This document shows positions 52,879-61,828 of a DNA stretch of 64,000 nt, piece by piece; within the stretch, counting starts at the first letter, position 1; each line of letters starts with the position of its first letter. The notes below the pieces were generated by a model. The model did not search any database, was not told the origin of the DNA, and saw only the letters and a list, made by a program, of their open reading frames with translations. A program made the position numbers and the translations under genes. Source of the DNA: an uncultured Winogradskyella sp. GTDB taxonomy: Bacteria; Bacteroidota; Bacteroidia; Flavobacteriales; Flavobacteriaceae. The stretch spans positions 124,001-188,000 of the forward strand of contig NZ_CANMCZ010000003.1 in the NCBI RefSeq assembly GCF_947496485.1. The letters are read 5' to 3'.

Positions 52879-53445
52879 ATGCTAAAACGCCTCCTTATCG
52901 TCCTGTCAATTCTGGCTTTGGGCTTACTTTTATATTCCGTTTTTGTCGAAAATATTTTCTCTCCACGTTTAAGTCCGAAAGATTCTGCGGAAATCGCACT
53001 CAACGATTTAAATTTAAAAGTAGAATACAACAGACCTTCTAAACGCGAACGTGATATTTTTGGCGCTTTAGTTCCTTTTGATAAAGTATGGCGAACTGGT
53101 GCCAATGAAGCTACAACTTTTAAGACCAATAAAGACCTTACTATTAACGGTATGCCTCTAAAGAAAGGTAAATACACTATCTGGACCGTACCTATGAAAG
53201 ATAGTTGGAAAGTGATGTTTAATTCTAGACAATATGAATGGGGAGTTGATGAAAAAATGGAGCCTATGTGGGATCCAAATTATGATGTGATTGAAATTGA
53301 AGTTCCTACAAAAGAAATAGATGAAACTGTTGAAGAATTTACTATTGCTTTTGATAATACCACAGGGAATTTAAAATTAACCATGGCTTGGGATAGTACA
53401 AAAATCGAAGTCCCAATTGAAGAACAAAGCTCTGAAAAACCTTAA
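52879..53445 (+). CDS. DUF2911-family protein
   Basis: 188 residues. An N-terminal hydrophobic helix (LLIVLSILALGLLLYSVFVENIF) anchors or exports the protein. The domain has ALNDLNLKVEYNRPSKRERDIFGALVPFDKVWRTGANEATTFKTNKDLTINGMPLKKGKYTIWTVP, the conserved Y-x-R-P-x-x-x-x-R-x-I-F-G-x-L-V-P-x-x-x-x-W-R-x-G-A-N-E-x-T pattern of DUF2911, which is abundant in Bacteroidota. Biochemical function unknown. MeaB is encoded 10 nt downstream. Confidence 0.87.
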   Translation: MLKRLLIVLSILALGLLLYSVFVENIFSPRLSPKDSAEIALNDLNLKVEYNRPSKRERDIFGALVPFDKVWRTGANEATTFKTNKDLTINGMPLKKGKYTIWTVPMKDSWKVMFNSRQYEWGVDEKMEPMWDPNYDVIEIEVPTKEIDETVEEFTIAFDNTTGNLKLTMAWDSTKIEVPIEEQSSEKP

Positions 53446-53455
53446 CAAATGCTAG

Positions 53456-54535
53456 TTGGCTAAGAAAGACCAAACATATAAATCTGCTCTAAATGAGCAG
53501 GATGGTGTTACACCGCCTGAATCACTAAGTCCTGATTCTGCAAAAACAATAAAGGCAAATCGAAAAAAACAACCCTCTATTGAAGACTTGGTATCTGGAA
53601 TTACATCTGGAGATATTTCTGCTTTGAGTCGTGCTATTACAATGGTAGAAAGTACAAATTTGACTCATACAAAAAAAGCTAACGACATTATTACAGCTTG
53701 TTTACCTTATGCTAACAAATCTATTAGAATAGGTATAACTGGTGTTCCTGGCGTTGGAAAAAGTACCTTTATTGAAGCTTTTGGCAAACATTTAACGAGC
53801 TTAGGTAAAAAAGTAGCAGTGCTGGCAGTAGATCCAAGTAGTAGCTTAAGTAAAGGAAGTATTCTTGGAGATAAAACAAGGATGGAGGATTTGGTAAAAG
53901 ACAAGAATGCTTTTATTAGACCTTCTGCTTCTGGTGATTCACTTGGCGGTGTTGCCAGAAAAACAAGAGAAACTATTATTCTATGTGAGGCAGCTAGTTT
54001 CGATACTATCATTATAGAAACCGTTGGTGTGGGCCAAAGTGAAACTGCTGTACATAGCATGGTTGATTTCTTTCTACTTTTAAAATTAGCTGGTGCTGGT
54101 GATGAGCTTCAAGGTATTAAACGAGGTATTATAGAAATGGCGGATGCCATTGTAATTAACAAAGCCGATGGTGATAATATCAAAGCGGCACAATCTGCTA
54201 AGCTCGAATTTAATAGAGCCTTACATTTATATCCTGAAAAAGACTCTAAATGGTCACCAAGAGTATCGCTTTGTAGTGCTTTAAAACAAGAAGGTATTTC
54301 TGAGGTATGGGAAATGATTAAAGACTATGAATCAACTACAAAAGCGAATCATTATTTTGAAACCAACAGAAATAATCAAAATAAGTTTTGGTTATTGCAA
54401 ACTATTGAAGAACGTTTGAAGTCTAATTTTTATAATTCGGCCAAAGTAAAGGATGAGCTAAAATCACAAATTGATTTAGTTGAAGCAGGAAAAACAACAC
54501 CTTTTGCTGCAGCTGAATATTTACTTTCACTGTAA
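53456..54535 (+). CDS. meaB: Methylmalonyl-CoA mutase-associated GTPase MeaB
   Basis: 359 residues. IGITGVPGVGKSTFIEAFG is Walker A near residue 96, VLAVDPSSSLSKGSILGDKTRM is switch I, FIRPSASGDSLGGVARKTRETI is the ArgK/MeaB signature, IIETVGVGQSE is the switch II region and VINKADGDN is the NKxD base-specificity motif. MeaB loads adenosylcobalamin into methylmalonyl-CoA mutase and protects it. The start is TTG at 53456. No mutase gene is in the window, but a cobalamin adenosyltransferase is encoded 15 kb upstream. Confidence 0.95.
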   Translation: MAKKDQTYKSALNEQDGVTPPESLSPDSAKTIKANRKKQPSIEDLVSGITSGDISALSRAITMVESTNLTHTKKANDIITACLPYANKSIRIGITGVPGVGKSTFIEAFGKHLTSLGKKVAVLAVDPSSSLSKGSILGDKTRMEDLVKDKNAFIRPSASGDSLGGVARKTRETIILCEAASFDTIIIETVGVGQSETAVHSMVDFFLLLKLAGAGDELQGIKRGIIEMADAIVINKADGDNIKAAQSAKLEFNRALHLYPEKDSKWSPRVSLCSALKQEGISEVWEMIKDYESTTKANHYFETNRNNQNKFWLLQTIEERLKSNFYNSAKVKDELKSQIDLVEAGKTTPFAAAEYLLSL

Positions 54536-54546
54536 CAAAAAAACAA

Positions 54547-54554
54547 TACTTTTG
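54547..54554 (+). promoter_or_regulatory. -7-like box before the GT2-LAB_N-ArnT operon
   Basis: TACTTTTG matches TAnnTTTG and lies 22 nt before the GT2 ATG at 54577. No clear TTTG box sits at the usual -33 distance. Confidence 0.4.
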
Positions 54555-54576
54555 CACAGACTAAGCCATCAAATGC

Positions 54577-55293
54577 ATGACATATAAGTTTACCATAATA
54601 GTTCCTGTATACAATGAAGAAGATAATTTAGAACGCGTAGAAACTGAACTTTCCCGCTACCTTGAAATTGCTTCTGTTCCTACTTCAATTTTGTTTGTCA
54701 ATGATGGTTCTGAAGATAATAGCCAAGCACTGATTGAAGCTATATGCGAAAGAAATGAAGCTTTTGAATATATCTTATTTAAAGACAATCGAGGCTTAAG
54801 TGCTGCTATAAAAGCAGGTTTTGATTATGTTGATTCTGAACTAGTTGGTTATATAGATTCTGACTTACAAACGGCACCAGAAGATTTTAATATCCTTTTA
54901 AAACATATAGATAATCACGAATTAGTAACCGGAGTACGCTCTAACCGAAAAGATTCTTTTGTAAAGAATATGTCTTCTAAAATTGCGAATGGTATTAGAC
55001 GTGCTTTTACACATGATGGTATGGATGATACTGGTTGTCCACTCAAAGTCATTAGAACGGATTATGCCAAACGTATCCCTATGTTTAGAGGTTTGCATCG
55101 CTTTTTACCAGCAATGATTATGTTGCAAAATGGTAGAGTGATTCAAGTACCTGTTAGACACTTTCCACGTATAGCTGGCACAGCAAAATTTGGACTATGG
55201 AATCGTCTTCTTGGACCATTAATGGACTGTTTTGCTTATCTCTGGATGAAGAAAAAGTATATTAATTACGAGGTTTCTAAAACCAGCAAATGA
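54577..55293 (+). CDS. DPM/ArnC-like polyprenyl-phosphate glycosyltransferase (GT2)
   Basis: 238 residues. FTIIVPVYNEEDNLERVETEL starts the domain, ILFVNDGSEDNSQALIEAI carries the nucleotide-binding Asp, YIDSDLQTAPEDFNILL the DxD motif, and HRFLPAMIMLQNGRVIQVPVRHFPRIAGTAKFGL the Q/R-x-x-R-like product site of polyprenyl-phosphate sugar synthases. There are no C-terminal membrane helices, which would have to be supplied by the next protein. ATGA overlap with the LAB_N gene, so a coupled three-gene operon. Confidence 0.9.
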   Translation: MTYKFTIIVPVYNEEDNLERVETELSRYLEIASVPTSILFVNDGSEDNSQALIEAICERNEAFEYILFKDNRGLSAAIKAGFDYVDSELVGYIDSDLQTAPEDFNILLKHIDNHELVTGVRSNRKDSFVKNMSSKIANGIRRAFTHDGMDDTGCPLKVIRTDYAKRIPMFRGLHRFLPAMIMLQNGRVIQVPVRHFPRIAGTAKFGLWNRLLGPLMDCFAYLWMKKKYINYEVSKTSK

Positions 55294-55913
55294 AGGATTG
55301 GATAATTTACAGTATCGGATTTTTAGCTCAGATTTTGTTTTCTTCTCGGCTAATTATTCAATGGATTACTTCAGAAAAGCAACGTAAAGTTATTACACCA
55401 ACCACGTTTTGGACATTGAGTTTAATTGCCTCATTCTTACTTTTCATTTATGGCTATTTACGATTAGACTTTGCTATTATGCTCGGACAAAGTTTAACTT
55501 ACTTCATTTATATCAGAAATTTGCAACTGCAAGGACAATGGCAGAGGTATCCTAAAATAGTTCGTTATTTATTATTCATAGTCCCTGTACTGATTGTCAT
55601 TTTTTACTACAATAACAACAAAATTGATATTGAATTACTCTTTAAAAATGAAGCTATACCGACTTGGTTACTCATTTTAGGAGTTGTAGCCCAAGTGATT
55701 TTTACGTTGCGCTTTGTGTACCAATGGATTCATGCTGAACGTAATAAAGAATCATCATTACCAATGGGGTTTTGGGTGTTAAGCTTAATTGGTGCAGGTT
55801 TAATATTATCTTATGCAATCATTAGAGAAGATCCTGTATTATTTGTAGGTCATTTATTTGGCTTAGTGATTTACGCTAGAAATGCTTATTTAATAAGACA
55901 AACCAATGATTAA
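55290..55913 (+). CDS. Duplicated LAB_N-domain membrane protein
   Basis: 207 residues, all membrane segments. Two similar halves are visible: residues about 1-80 (FLAQILFSSRLIIQWITSEKQRKVITPTTFWTLSLIASFLLFIYGYLR) and about 122-205 (VVAQVIFTLRFVYQWIHAERNKESSLPMGFWVLSLIGAGLILSYAIIR). Each matches the domain found at the N-terminus of some lipid A disaccharide synthases (LAB_N). Between a DPM-like GT2 and an ArnT-like enzyme it may anchor the transferase or help flip the lipid-linked sugar (inference). Confidence 0.82.
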   Translation: MKDWIIYSIGFLAQILFSSRLIIQWITSEKQRKVITPTTFWTLSLIASFLLFIYGYLRLDFAIMLGQSLTYFIYIRNLQLQGQWQRYPKIVRYLLFIVPVLIVIFYYNNNKIDIELLFKNEAIPTWLLILGVVAQVIFTLRFVYQWIHAERNKESSLPMGFWVLSLIGAGLILSYAIIREDPVLFVGHLFGLVIYARNAYLIRQTND

Positions 55914-57525
55914 GGTTATAGAAAAATATCCTATTCTTAGTCTGTTACTTTTTGTAATAGTAATGCTTGGTTTTACTATAGACTCAATTCCTGTTACCAT
56001 AATGGAAGCTCGAAATTTTATTTCGGCCAGAGAAATGTTAACTGATGACAATTGGATTTTAACTACCATGAATGGAGAGGCTCGTTACCAAAAACCACCT
56101 TTACCAACTTGGATCACGGCTGTTTTTGGTTACTTGTTTGGGATGAAATCAGTCTTAGCATTACGTTGGCCAGCGTTACTATTTTTAGCCAGCATTGGCA
56201 TTTCAACTTATCTATTATCTAAAAAATTAGAGCTCACTAAATCCCATAGTTTAATTAATGGTTTTATTGTGCTTACCTCATTCTACGTTATTGGAATCAC
56301 TATAGAAGCTCCTTGGGATATTTATACGCATGGTTTTATGCTTATGGCGTTGTATCAGTTATTCTTGATGTTTCAAGATGGTAAAACGCCAATTACACAC
56401 AGTCTGCTATTTGTATTATTTCTAGCTGGCTCAGTATTATCAAAAGGACCAATTTCATTATATGCATTGTTTTTACCATTTATAATTGCTTATGGTATTG
56501 CATTTAAATTTAAAGGAGGTGCACTTCATAATTTAAAATTATTTAGCCTTTTAATCTTTGGTATTGTATTAGGGGGTTGGTGGTATTTTCATGTAAGAGT
56601 TGCGGACCCTGAAACATTTACTGCTATTACAGAACGTGAAACCTCTAACTGGAGTAGTTATAATGTGAGGCCTTTCTATTATTACTGGAGTTTCTTTGTA
56701 CAGAGTGGTATTTGGACCATACCTGCATTTATTAGCTTACTTTATCCTTACTTAAAATCTAGGGTTTCAAATTTAAAAGCTTACAGGTTCAGTTTTTATT
56801 GGACAATTTTTGCGGTTGTTTTACTATCAATTATCCCAGAAAAGAAATCACGCTATCTCATGCCAGTCTTAATTCCTTTAGCCATTAATATTGGATTTTA
56901 TATTGAGTATTTGATTCGTGAATTTAAAAATCTAAAGGCTAAGAAAGAGACCATTCCTGTTTATTTTCAATTTGGTTTAATTGCATCAATAGCCTCTTTA
57001 TTTTGGGCAGTTTGGTTTTTTTCTAGTTCTATCTTAACAGGTGAAGCATTAATCAGGTTTATAATTACAGCCATAGTATTGTTAATTAATGGACTTTTAA
57101 TTTTCAAAAATCTAAAAAACAAGAATATTAAAAATGTATTCTATTTGGTTGTAGGATTTATGCTTACTATGGGTTTAATTGGGCTTCCTATTTCAAAAGT
57201 GCATATACAAGAAGATTATAAAGATTTTTCAGGATTCGAAACGATCAATAGTCCTTTATATCGAATAGAAGGTATTGAACCTGAAACTATTTATAACTAT
57301 GGAGATAAAATTACTAATATAAAAACAGAAGAAGGGTTTCTTATTCCTAATGAACTAGAATTCTACATACTAACAAAAGGAACCGATCCTAAAACTATTG
57401 ATGAATTATCGGCATACTATAATATTGAATTTATTGCAACTTACGATTTAAATACCGCATCAAAAGATTCTAGATCTTACAGAACACGTTTGGTAAATCA
57501 ACTTTATAGACTTACTCGGAAGTAG
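55906..57525 (+). CDS. ArnT-like GT-C glycosyltransferase
   Basis: 539 residues with about 11-12 membrane helices. DSIPVTIMEARNFISAREMLTDDNWILTTMNGEARYQKPPLPTWITAVFG is the first periplasmic loop of PMT/ArnT enzymes with the catalytic E-A-R and YxKPPLPTW segment, and SVLSKGPISLYALFLPF is conserved in ArnT. It would transfer a sugar from polyprenyl phosphate to lipid A or another envelope acceptor in the periplasm. It overlaps the LAB_N gene by eight bases, and its end overlaps the convergent PAP2 gene by 14. Confidence 0.9.
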   Translation: MIKVIEKYPILSLLLFVIVMLGFTIDSIPVTIMEARNFISAREMLTDDNWILTTMNGEARYQKPPLPTWITAVFGYLFGMKSVLALRWPALLFLASIGISTYLLSKKLELTKSHSLINGFIVLTSFYVIGITIEAPWDIYTHGFMLMALYQLFLMFQDGKTPITHSLLFVLFLAGSVLSKGPISLYALFLPFIIAYGIAFKFKGGALHNLKLFSLLIFGIVLGGWWYFHVRVADPETFTAITERETSNWSSYNVRPFYYYWSFFVQSGIWTIPAFISLLYPYLKSRVSNLKAYRFSFYWTIFAVVLLSIIPEKKSRYLMPVLIPLAINIGFYIEYLIREFKNLKAKKETIPVYFQFGLIASIASLFWAVWFFSSSILTGEALIRFIITAIVLLINGLLIFKNLKNKNIKNVFYLVVGFMLTMGLIGLPISKVHIQEDYKDFSGFETINSPLYRIEGIEPETIYNYGDKITNIKTEEGFLIPNELEFYILTKGTDPKTIDELSAYYNIEFIATYDLNTASKDSRSYRTRLVNQLYRLTRK

Positions 57526-58084
57526 AACGCTTCAAAAGATATTTGTTCAATTTATAAAATGCAAAACCAGATAAAGCACCAAATGTCATTCCACATAATA
57601 TATCTATTGGGTAATGTACACCAACATATATACGACTATAAGCAACAATAAAACTCCAAAACAGAAGTATAAAAATTAGTTTTTTATAATATGGTCTTAA
57701 CACCAAACCACCAAAGACTGCCGCAGCCATAGAGTTAGCTGCATGGCCAGAGAAAAAACTTCTATTTGTACTACAACGCTCTGCAATATATCGTATCGTA
57801 TCCATTATATCTTCGCAAGCGCATGGCCTAAACCTATTGACAGAACGTTTTACTAAATTTGTCGTCTGGTCTGTAAACGTAATCATTGCTGCAATGACCA
57901 AAACCATAATTAACAAGGACTTTAAGCCATATTTTTTATAAATAAGAAATAGAAGAATGGCATATAAAGGTGCAAAAGTGAATTCATCTGTAATTACCAG
58001 CCATAGACCATCCCAAGTTGTAGACCCAAGTGAGTTTAGGAATATAAAAAGTTCTGTATCTAGTTCTAAAAGTTGTTCTAACAT
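57512..58084 (-). CDS. PAP2-family membrane phosphatase
   Basis: 190 residues with about five membrane helices. VKRSVNRFRPC is the Kx6RP motif, NRSFFSGHAANSMA the SGH motif and YSRIYVGVHYPIDILCG the SRx5Hx3D motif, so all catalytic residues are present. Such enzymes dephosphorylate undecaprenyl diphosphate or lipid A. The convergent, overlapping ArnT-like gene suggests a common lipid-carrier setting. The ATG overlaps the stop of the preceding small gene. Confidence 0.92.
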   Translation of the reverse strand: MLEQLLELDTELFIFLNSLGSTTWDGLWLVITDEFTFAPLYAILLFLIYKKYGLKSLLIMVLVIAAMITFTDQTTNLVKRSVNRFRPCACEDIMDTIRYIAERCSTNRSFFSGHAANSMAAAVFGGLVLRPYYKKLIFILLFWSFIVAYSRIYVGVHYPIDILCGMTFGALSGFAFYKLNKYLLKRSTSE

Positions 58085-58311
58085 TAATCGTCGTAACGCG
58101 CTATTTCTCTATCGTAAAAATTTGTAGCTTGTTGAATGTAGTTTTCCGTTTCTGTCTCTAATTCCTTTTCATCATGTTGGTCAAACTCCTCAAACCATTC
58201 TACTTCGTCGTTTTCGAGATTAATAATGAATCTAGGAAATTCGGTATGAATAATAAAGATCGCATTTGGATGATCTGTATTGTCGCCTAAGATGAATTTT
58301 GGTAATTCCAT
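58084..58311 (-). CDS. Small acidic protein of unknown function
   Basis: 75 residues: MELPKFILGDNTDHPNAIFIIHTEFPRFIINLENDEVEWFEEFDQHDEKELETETENYIQQATNFYDREIARYDD. No signal peptide or membrane helix; the C-terminal half is acidic and helical. Homologues of this size are common and well conserved in Flavobacteriaceae, but no function is known. Translationally coupled (TAATG) to PAP2. Confidence 0.75.
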   Translation of the reverse strand: MELPKFILGDNTDHPNAIFIIHTEFPRFIINLENDEVEWFEEFDQHDEKELETETENYIQQATNFYDREIARYDD

Positions 58312-58361
58312 TCTATAAGTTAAAAAGTTATGAGTATTTAAAGTTCTAGTTACTCTTTGAG

Positions 58362-58369
58362 CAAAAATA
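58362..58369 (-). promoter_or_regulatory. -7-like box for the small acidic gene / PAP2 operon
   Basis: TATTTTTG on the minus strand matches TAnnTTTG about 50 nt before the ATG at 58311. No clear -33 TTTG. Confidence 0.4.
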
Positions 58370-58394
58370 GTAAATCCAATTGAGTTAAAAAGTT

Positions 58395-59771
58395 TTAAGT
58401 TTGCTCTCTAATTAACTTTTTAGTTAGATAATTAAATCGAATGTAAAGCAGAATTGAAGCACTTGTTAATCCTGCTAGTAAGCCTAACCAAATACCAAAA
58501 CTACCATAAGCATCTTCTTTACCTAAAAACCAACTTACAGGAAAACCAATTAACCAATACGCTATAAAAGTAATTAACGTTGGAATTTTCACATCTTGTA
58601 GTCCACGCAATGCACCTAAAACTACCACTTGAATACTATCACTAATTTGAAAAATAGCAGCAGCCAATAATAAATTTGAAGCAATTTTCACTACTTCCAT
58701 ATTGTCGTCATAGTTTATGACATCATCAAAATCTACATATATACGCGGTAAATACTCGTGAAAAACAAAAAATATCAATCCAAAAACAATAGCAAATATA
58801 GTACCTAGTAAGAATAACGAAAACGCGATACGTCGTAACTCAAAATATTGCTTTAATCCTTTTTGATTACCCACTCTAATCATTGAGGCAACACTAATTC
58901 CCATAGCAACCATAAAGGTCATAGAGCTCAAATTTAGTGCAATCTGGTTTGCCGCTTGTGGATTTTTACCAAGCAAACCACTTAACCATATCGCTGCTGT
59001 GAAAATAGCAACTTCAAAAAACATTTGCATAGCACTTGGTGCTCCTAGATTAATGATTTTTCGAAGCATTAATTTATCTAAAACAAAGAACTTAATATTA
59101 GTAACGAAGGCTTTAGATTTTTCTTTCCCTCTTAATAAATACCAGAGATACCATAACATTATAAAACGTGATGCCAGCGTCCCATAAGCAGCACCAACTA
59201 TACCTAACTGTGGAAAACCAAACTTACCAAAGATGAGCACATAATTTAGTAATACGTTAACCACATTAGCTAAAATGGTAGCATACATCGGATATCTAGT
59301 CATTGATAAACCATCACTAAATTGCTTAAATCCCTGAAATATAATTAACGGAATTAATGAAAATGCGACCAAATCTAAATACGGAATCGCCAACTCTACA
59401 ACAGCAGCAGGCTGTTTCATAAAGTACATGAGTGGCTTGGCAAAAAAGACCAAAATGAACAACAGAATCCCTAAAACCGTACATAAAAATAAACCATGTT
59501 TAAATGCTGATTTACCACCAGTAAAATCTTTTGCTCCATCTGCCTCAGCTACCAAAGGAGTAATGGCTGTACTAAAACCAATACCTAAAGACATGGCAAT
59601 AAACATAAAACTGTTCCCTAAAGATACTGCCGCTAATTCTGCAGTACCTAATTGCCCAACCATAATGTTATCAACAAAGCTAACAAAGGTATGACCAAGC
59701 ATACCTAACATTACTGGTGCTGCTAGTTGCCAATTGTATTTAAATTCTTTGGTGTAGTTACTTAAAACCAT
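58395..59771 (-). CDS. MATE-family multidrug exporter (DinF/NorM-like)
   Basis: 458 residues with 12 predicted helices. The N-terminal LAAPVMLGMLGHTFVSFVDNIMVGQLGTAELAAVSLGNS is the conserved MATE helix 1-2 region, repeated in the second half by LGAPSAMQMFFEVAIFTAAIWLSGLLGKNPQAANQIALNLSSM. It exports cationic compounds using Na+ or H+. A -7-like box lies only four nt before the ATG, so the mRNA may be leaderless. Sequence complete and of normal length. Confidence 0.95.
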   Translation of the reverse strand: MVLSNYTKEFKYNWQLAAPVMLGMLGHTFVSFVDNIMVGQLGTAELAAVSLGNSFMFIAMSLGIGFSTAITPLVAEADGAKDFTGGKSAFKHGLFLCTVLGILLFILVFFAKPLMYFMKQPAAVVELAIPYLDLVAFSLIPLIIFQGFKQFSDGLSMTRYPMYATILANVVNVLLNYVLIFGKFGFPQLGIVGAAYGTLASRFIMLWYLWYLLRGKEKSKAFVTNIKFFVLDKLMLRKIINLGAPSAMQMFFEVAIFTAAIWLSGLLGKNPQAANQIALNLSSMTFMVAMGISVASMIRVGNQKGLKQYFELRRIAFSLFLLGTIFAIVFGLIFFVFHEYLPRIYVDFDDVINYDDNMEVVKIASNLLLAAAIFQISDSIQVVVLGALRGLQDVKIPTLITFIAYWLIGFPVSWFLGKEDAYGSFGIWLGLLAGLTSASILLYIRFNYLTKKLIREQT

Positions 59772-59775
59772 ATGG

Positions 59776-59783
59776 CAAAAATA
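59776..59783 (-). promoter_or_regulatory. -7-like box abutting the MATE start codon
   Basis: TATTTTTG on the minus strand is followed by four nt and then the ATG at 59771. A matching -33 TTTG is not seen, but the position predicts a transcript start at the start codon. Confidence 0.4.
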
Positions 59784-59843
59784 TGTGTTTTGGTCTTAGT
59801 AATTTTAATAAAACGGATGAAGTTTTATATAAGCTGTATAAAC

Positions 59844-60686
59844 CTAAAACTTATGGTAAAGACCAAAATTCAGAGCTGCTTGTTTAGCAACATTATTACC
59901 AAAAAAAGCACCTCCAAAACCAGCTGTAACACCAAACCTGTCTGTAATCTCACCAATACCTTTTAGACCGTAAGCACCATACTCTTGGTCATTCACATAA
60001 AGTGCATTAAAACGATTTAGAGATGGTAATAGAATATCCCCGTTTTCAAGAGACTTTACAACATCTAGAAAGCCTATGAGCCAAATATGGCTAGTGATTT
60101 TATATCCTACTTCTCCTCCAATCTTAAAATTAGAACTATAACCATTAGTTCTAATATTAGCACCTATAAAACTTTGAATATACGTTTTTTCAAAACTTCG
60201 ACCTGCTAAAAAAAGTGGAGTAAGAGTATAGGCATCATAACCTGTTCTAATTCCTGAAGTTTCGTCATATGCACCTGTATTTGCCTCGACAGAAAATTGG
60301 CTAGACAATATCCAATCTTTTTTATAGAAATTATGCTTTATACCTATCTCTAGATTACCTAATGCGTTTTCATTAAAATCTTTGGAGCAGTCGCCTGTAC
60401 AATCAATAAAAGGGCTTTCAAAATTAGTAATTGAAATTAGCTTTAAAGGAAGGTTAACAATTAAACTTGTCTTATCTGAGATACCATACTCACCGTAAAA
60501 CTGAATGGTATTATCTGAAATTTCTCCAAATGAGTTATAATCCGGATCACCGAATAACTCTGTATAATTTGGTATGGTTGTATATGAAAGTTGCGTGTAA
60601 AACTTGCCTTTTTCTTGAGTCCAAGGACTTTGTGAAAATGAAGAAAAGCTGATACACAAGATTAAAACTATAATATAATTTTTCAT
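59844..60686 (-). CDS. Outer-membrane beta-barrel protein of unknown function
   Basis: 280 residues from ATG 60686 (MKNYIIVLILCISFSSFSQ signal peptide), preferred over an ATG seven codons upstream. Alternating hydrophobic strands (IQFYGEYGISDKTSLIVNLPLKLISI, LEIGIKHNFYKKDWILSSQFSVEANTG, YIQSFIGANIRTNGYSSNFKIGGEVGYKITSHIWLIGFLDVVK) and a final LNFGLYHKF ending in Phe indicate an outer-membrane barrel. Cargo or role is unknown. Confidence 0.75.
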   Translation of the reverse strand: MKNYIIVLILCISFSSFSQSPWTQEKGKFYTQLSYTTIPNYTELFGDPDYNSFGEISDNTIQFYGEYGISDKTSLIVNLPLKLISITNFESPFIDCTGDCSKDFNENALGNLEIGIKHNFYKKDWILSSQFSVEANTGAYDETSGIRTGYDAYTLTPLFLAGRSFEKTYIQSFIGANIRTNGYSSNFKIGGEVGYKITSHIWLIGFLDVVKSLENGDILLPSLNRFNALYVNDQEYGAYGLKGIGEITDRFGVTAGFGGAFFGNNVAKQAALNFGLYHKF

Positions 60687-60988
60687 GAGTTGGTTTTTAA
60701 TGTCCATTTAGTCGTGAAAAATTATAAATCTTTCTTTAAAATACTAAGCTAGCTATATAAAGCTATTGTCTAAAGAAACTCGTACCAATTCAAATTGTCC
60801 AACAATGTCTTATCTACAAAGCTAAAAAACGTGCGCTAGGCATTCTTAATCTTACTTGTGTTGCCAGAGTTATATTAAAATTCTTTGATATAGTTATTTA
60901 AACCATGACGCAAAAGCAGCGGTTTTAGTTGATGTTAAGCAAACTCGATATGATTATTTAATTGTAGTAATTTAACTACAAAAAATTT

Positions 60989-61669
60989 CTATTCAGTAAT
61001 GCTACTTGTCTTCTCAGCTTTACTTTTACAAGTTTTACAAAGTTCTGAAATACCACGTTGTTCAAAAGACAACTTTACACTACCATTAGTGACATTAGTT
61101 TTTCCATCTATATGATAACAGTCTTCGAAAATATGGTATTTATTTCCCGCGCTTGTCCAGTATACATTATCGCTATTAACGTTTAAATCTTTAAGCGTAG
61201 CATTTTGCTCGTTAATTTCTTTAGTGTATTTCTCTACCGAAGGAGGATTAAAATCTACACCAGATATACCTGCTACTAGCATCGCTACAACAGCAATAGA
61301 ACCTGCTATTCCTTTAGTTTTACCATCTAAATCTTTATTAGTAAAAATTAAAATCACCAAAGGTAAAAACGCTAAAACACCCATAATAGCTCCCAATTGA
61401 TTTTGAATAAAGAATTTCACTTTATCCTTTTCTGATGCTGGATCTAATCGGTTGGCTTTTTTCCATAAGTAAGAGCCAGTTACTGCTAGGATTAAAATCA
61501 CTACAATAGCGACAATAAGCCAAACCATAGTCTCATTACTAATCAGCTTTATAATAGCATAGATTTGAGCTCCAATAGCTATAATCCATGCGAGCATAGC
61601 AAATATGCGTAGTTGTTTTGCTTTTGATTTACTTTCTGGGCTTGCCTCAAATACTTGTTGATCTGACAT
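60989..61669 (-). CDS. Membrane protein with C-terminal cysteine/histidine motif
   Basis: 226 residues with four membrane helices (residues about 20-140), then a soluble C-terminus with VYWTSAGNKYHIFEDCYHIDGKTNVTNGSVKLSFEQRGISELCKTCKSKAEK. The C-x-H...C-x-x-C arrangement looks like a small zinc-binding or redox element. The N-terminal 20 residues are polar. No characterised family is recognised. It is monocistronic and surrounded by wide non-coding gaps. Confidence 0.6.
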   Translation of the reverse strand: MSDQQVFEASPESKSKAKQLRIFAMLAWIIAIGAQIYAIIKLISNETMVWLIVAIVVILILAVTGSYLWKKANRLDPASEKDKVKFFIQNQLGAIMGVLAFLPLVILIFTNKDLDGKTKGIAGSIAVVAMLVAGISGVDFNPPSVEKYTKEINEQNATLKDLNVNSDNVYWTSAGNKYHIFEDCYHIDGKTNVTNGSVKLSFEQRGISELCKTCKSKAEKTSSITE

Positions 61670-61828
61670 GATTATTTTTTTTAGTTAGTAGTTAGTTATA
61701 TAATTACTAAGATAAAAAAATAAAGCAATTGCTCAACCAGAACAATTTTACAGTAGTTTGAGACCATAACATATAAAGTTGTAGGTGATATTATACAAAT
61801 TATTTTTAAGGATGAATCTTGGAATTGC

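Noticed and set aside
60962..60983. Hairpin TTGTAG / CTACAA after the minus-strand membrane protein gene
   Set aside because: The T run lies on the wrong side for the minus-strand transcript, so I do not call it a terminator.
60708..60988. Coding-like stretches (for example 60811-60900 and 60890-60975, plus strand) between the barrel and membrane protein genes
   Set aside because: Less than 30 codons each, without start codons or recognisable homology; could be chance or very old remnants, not strong enough to call.
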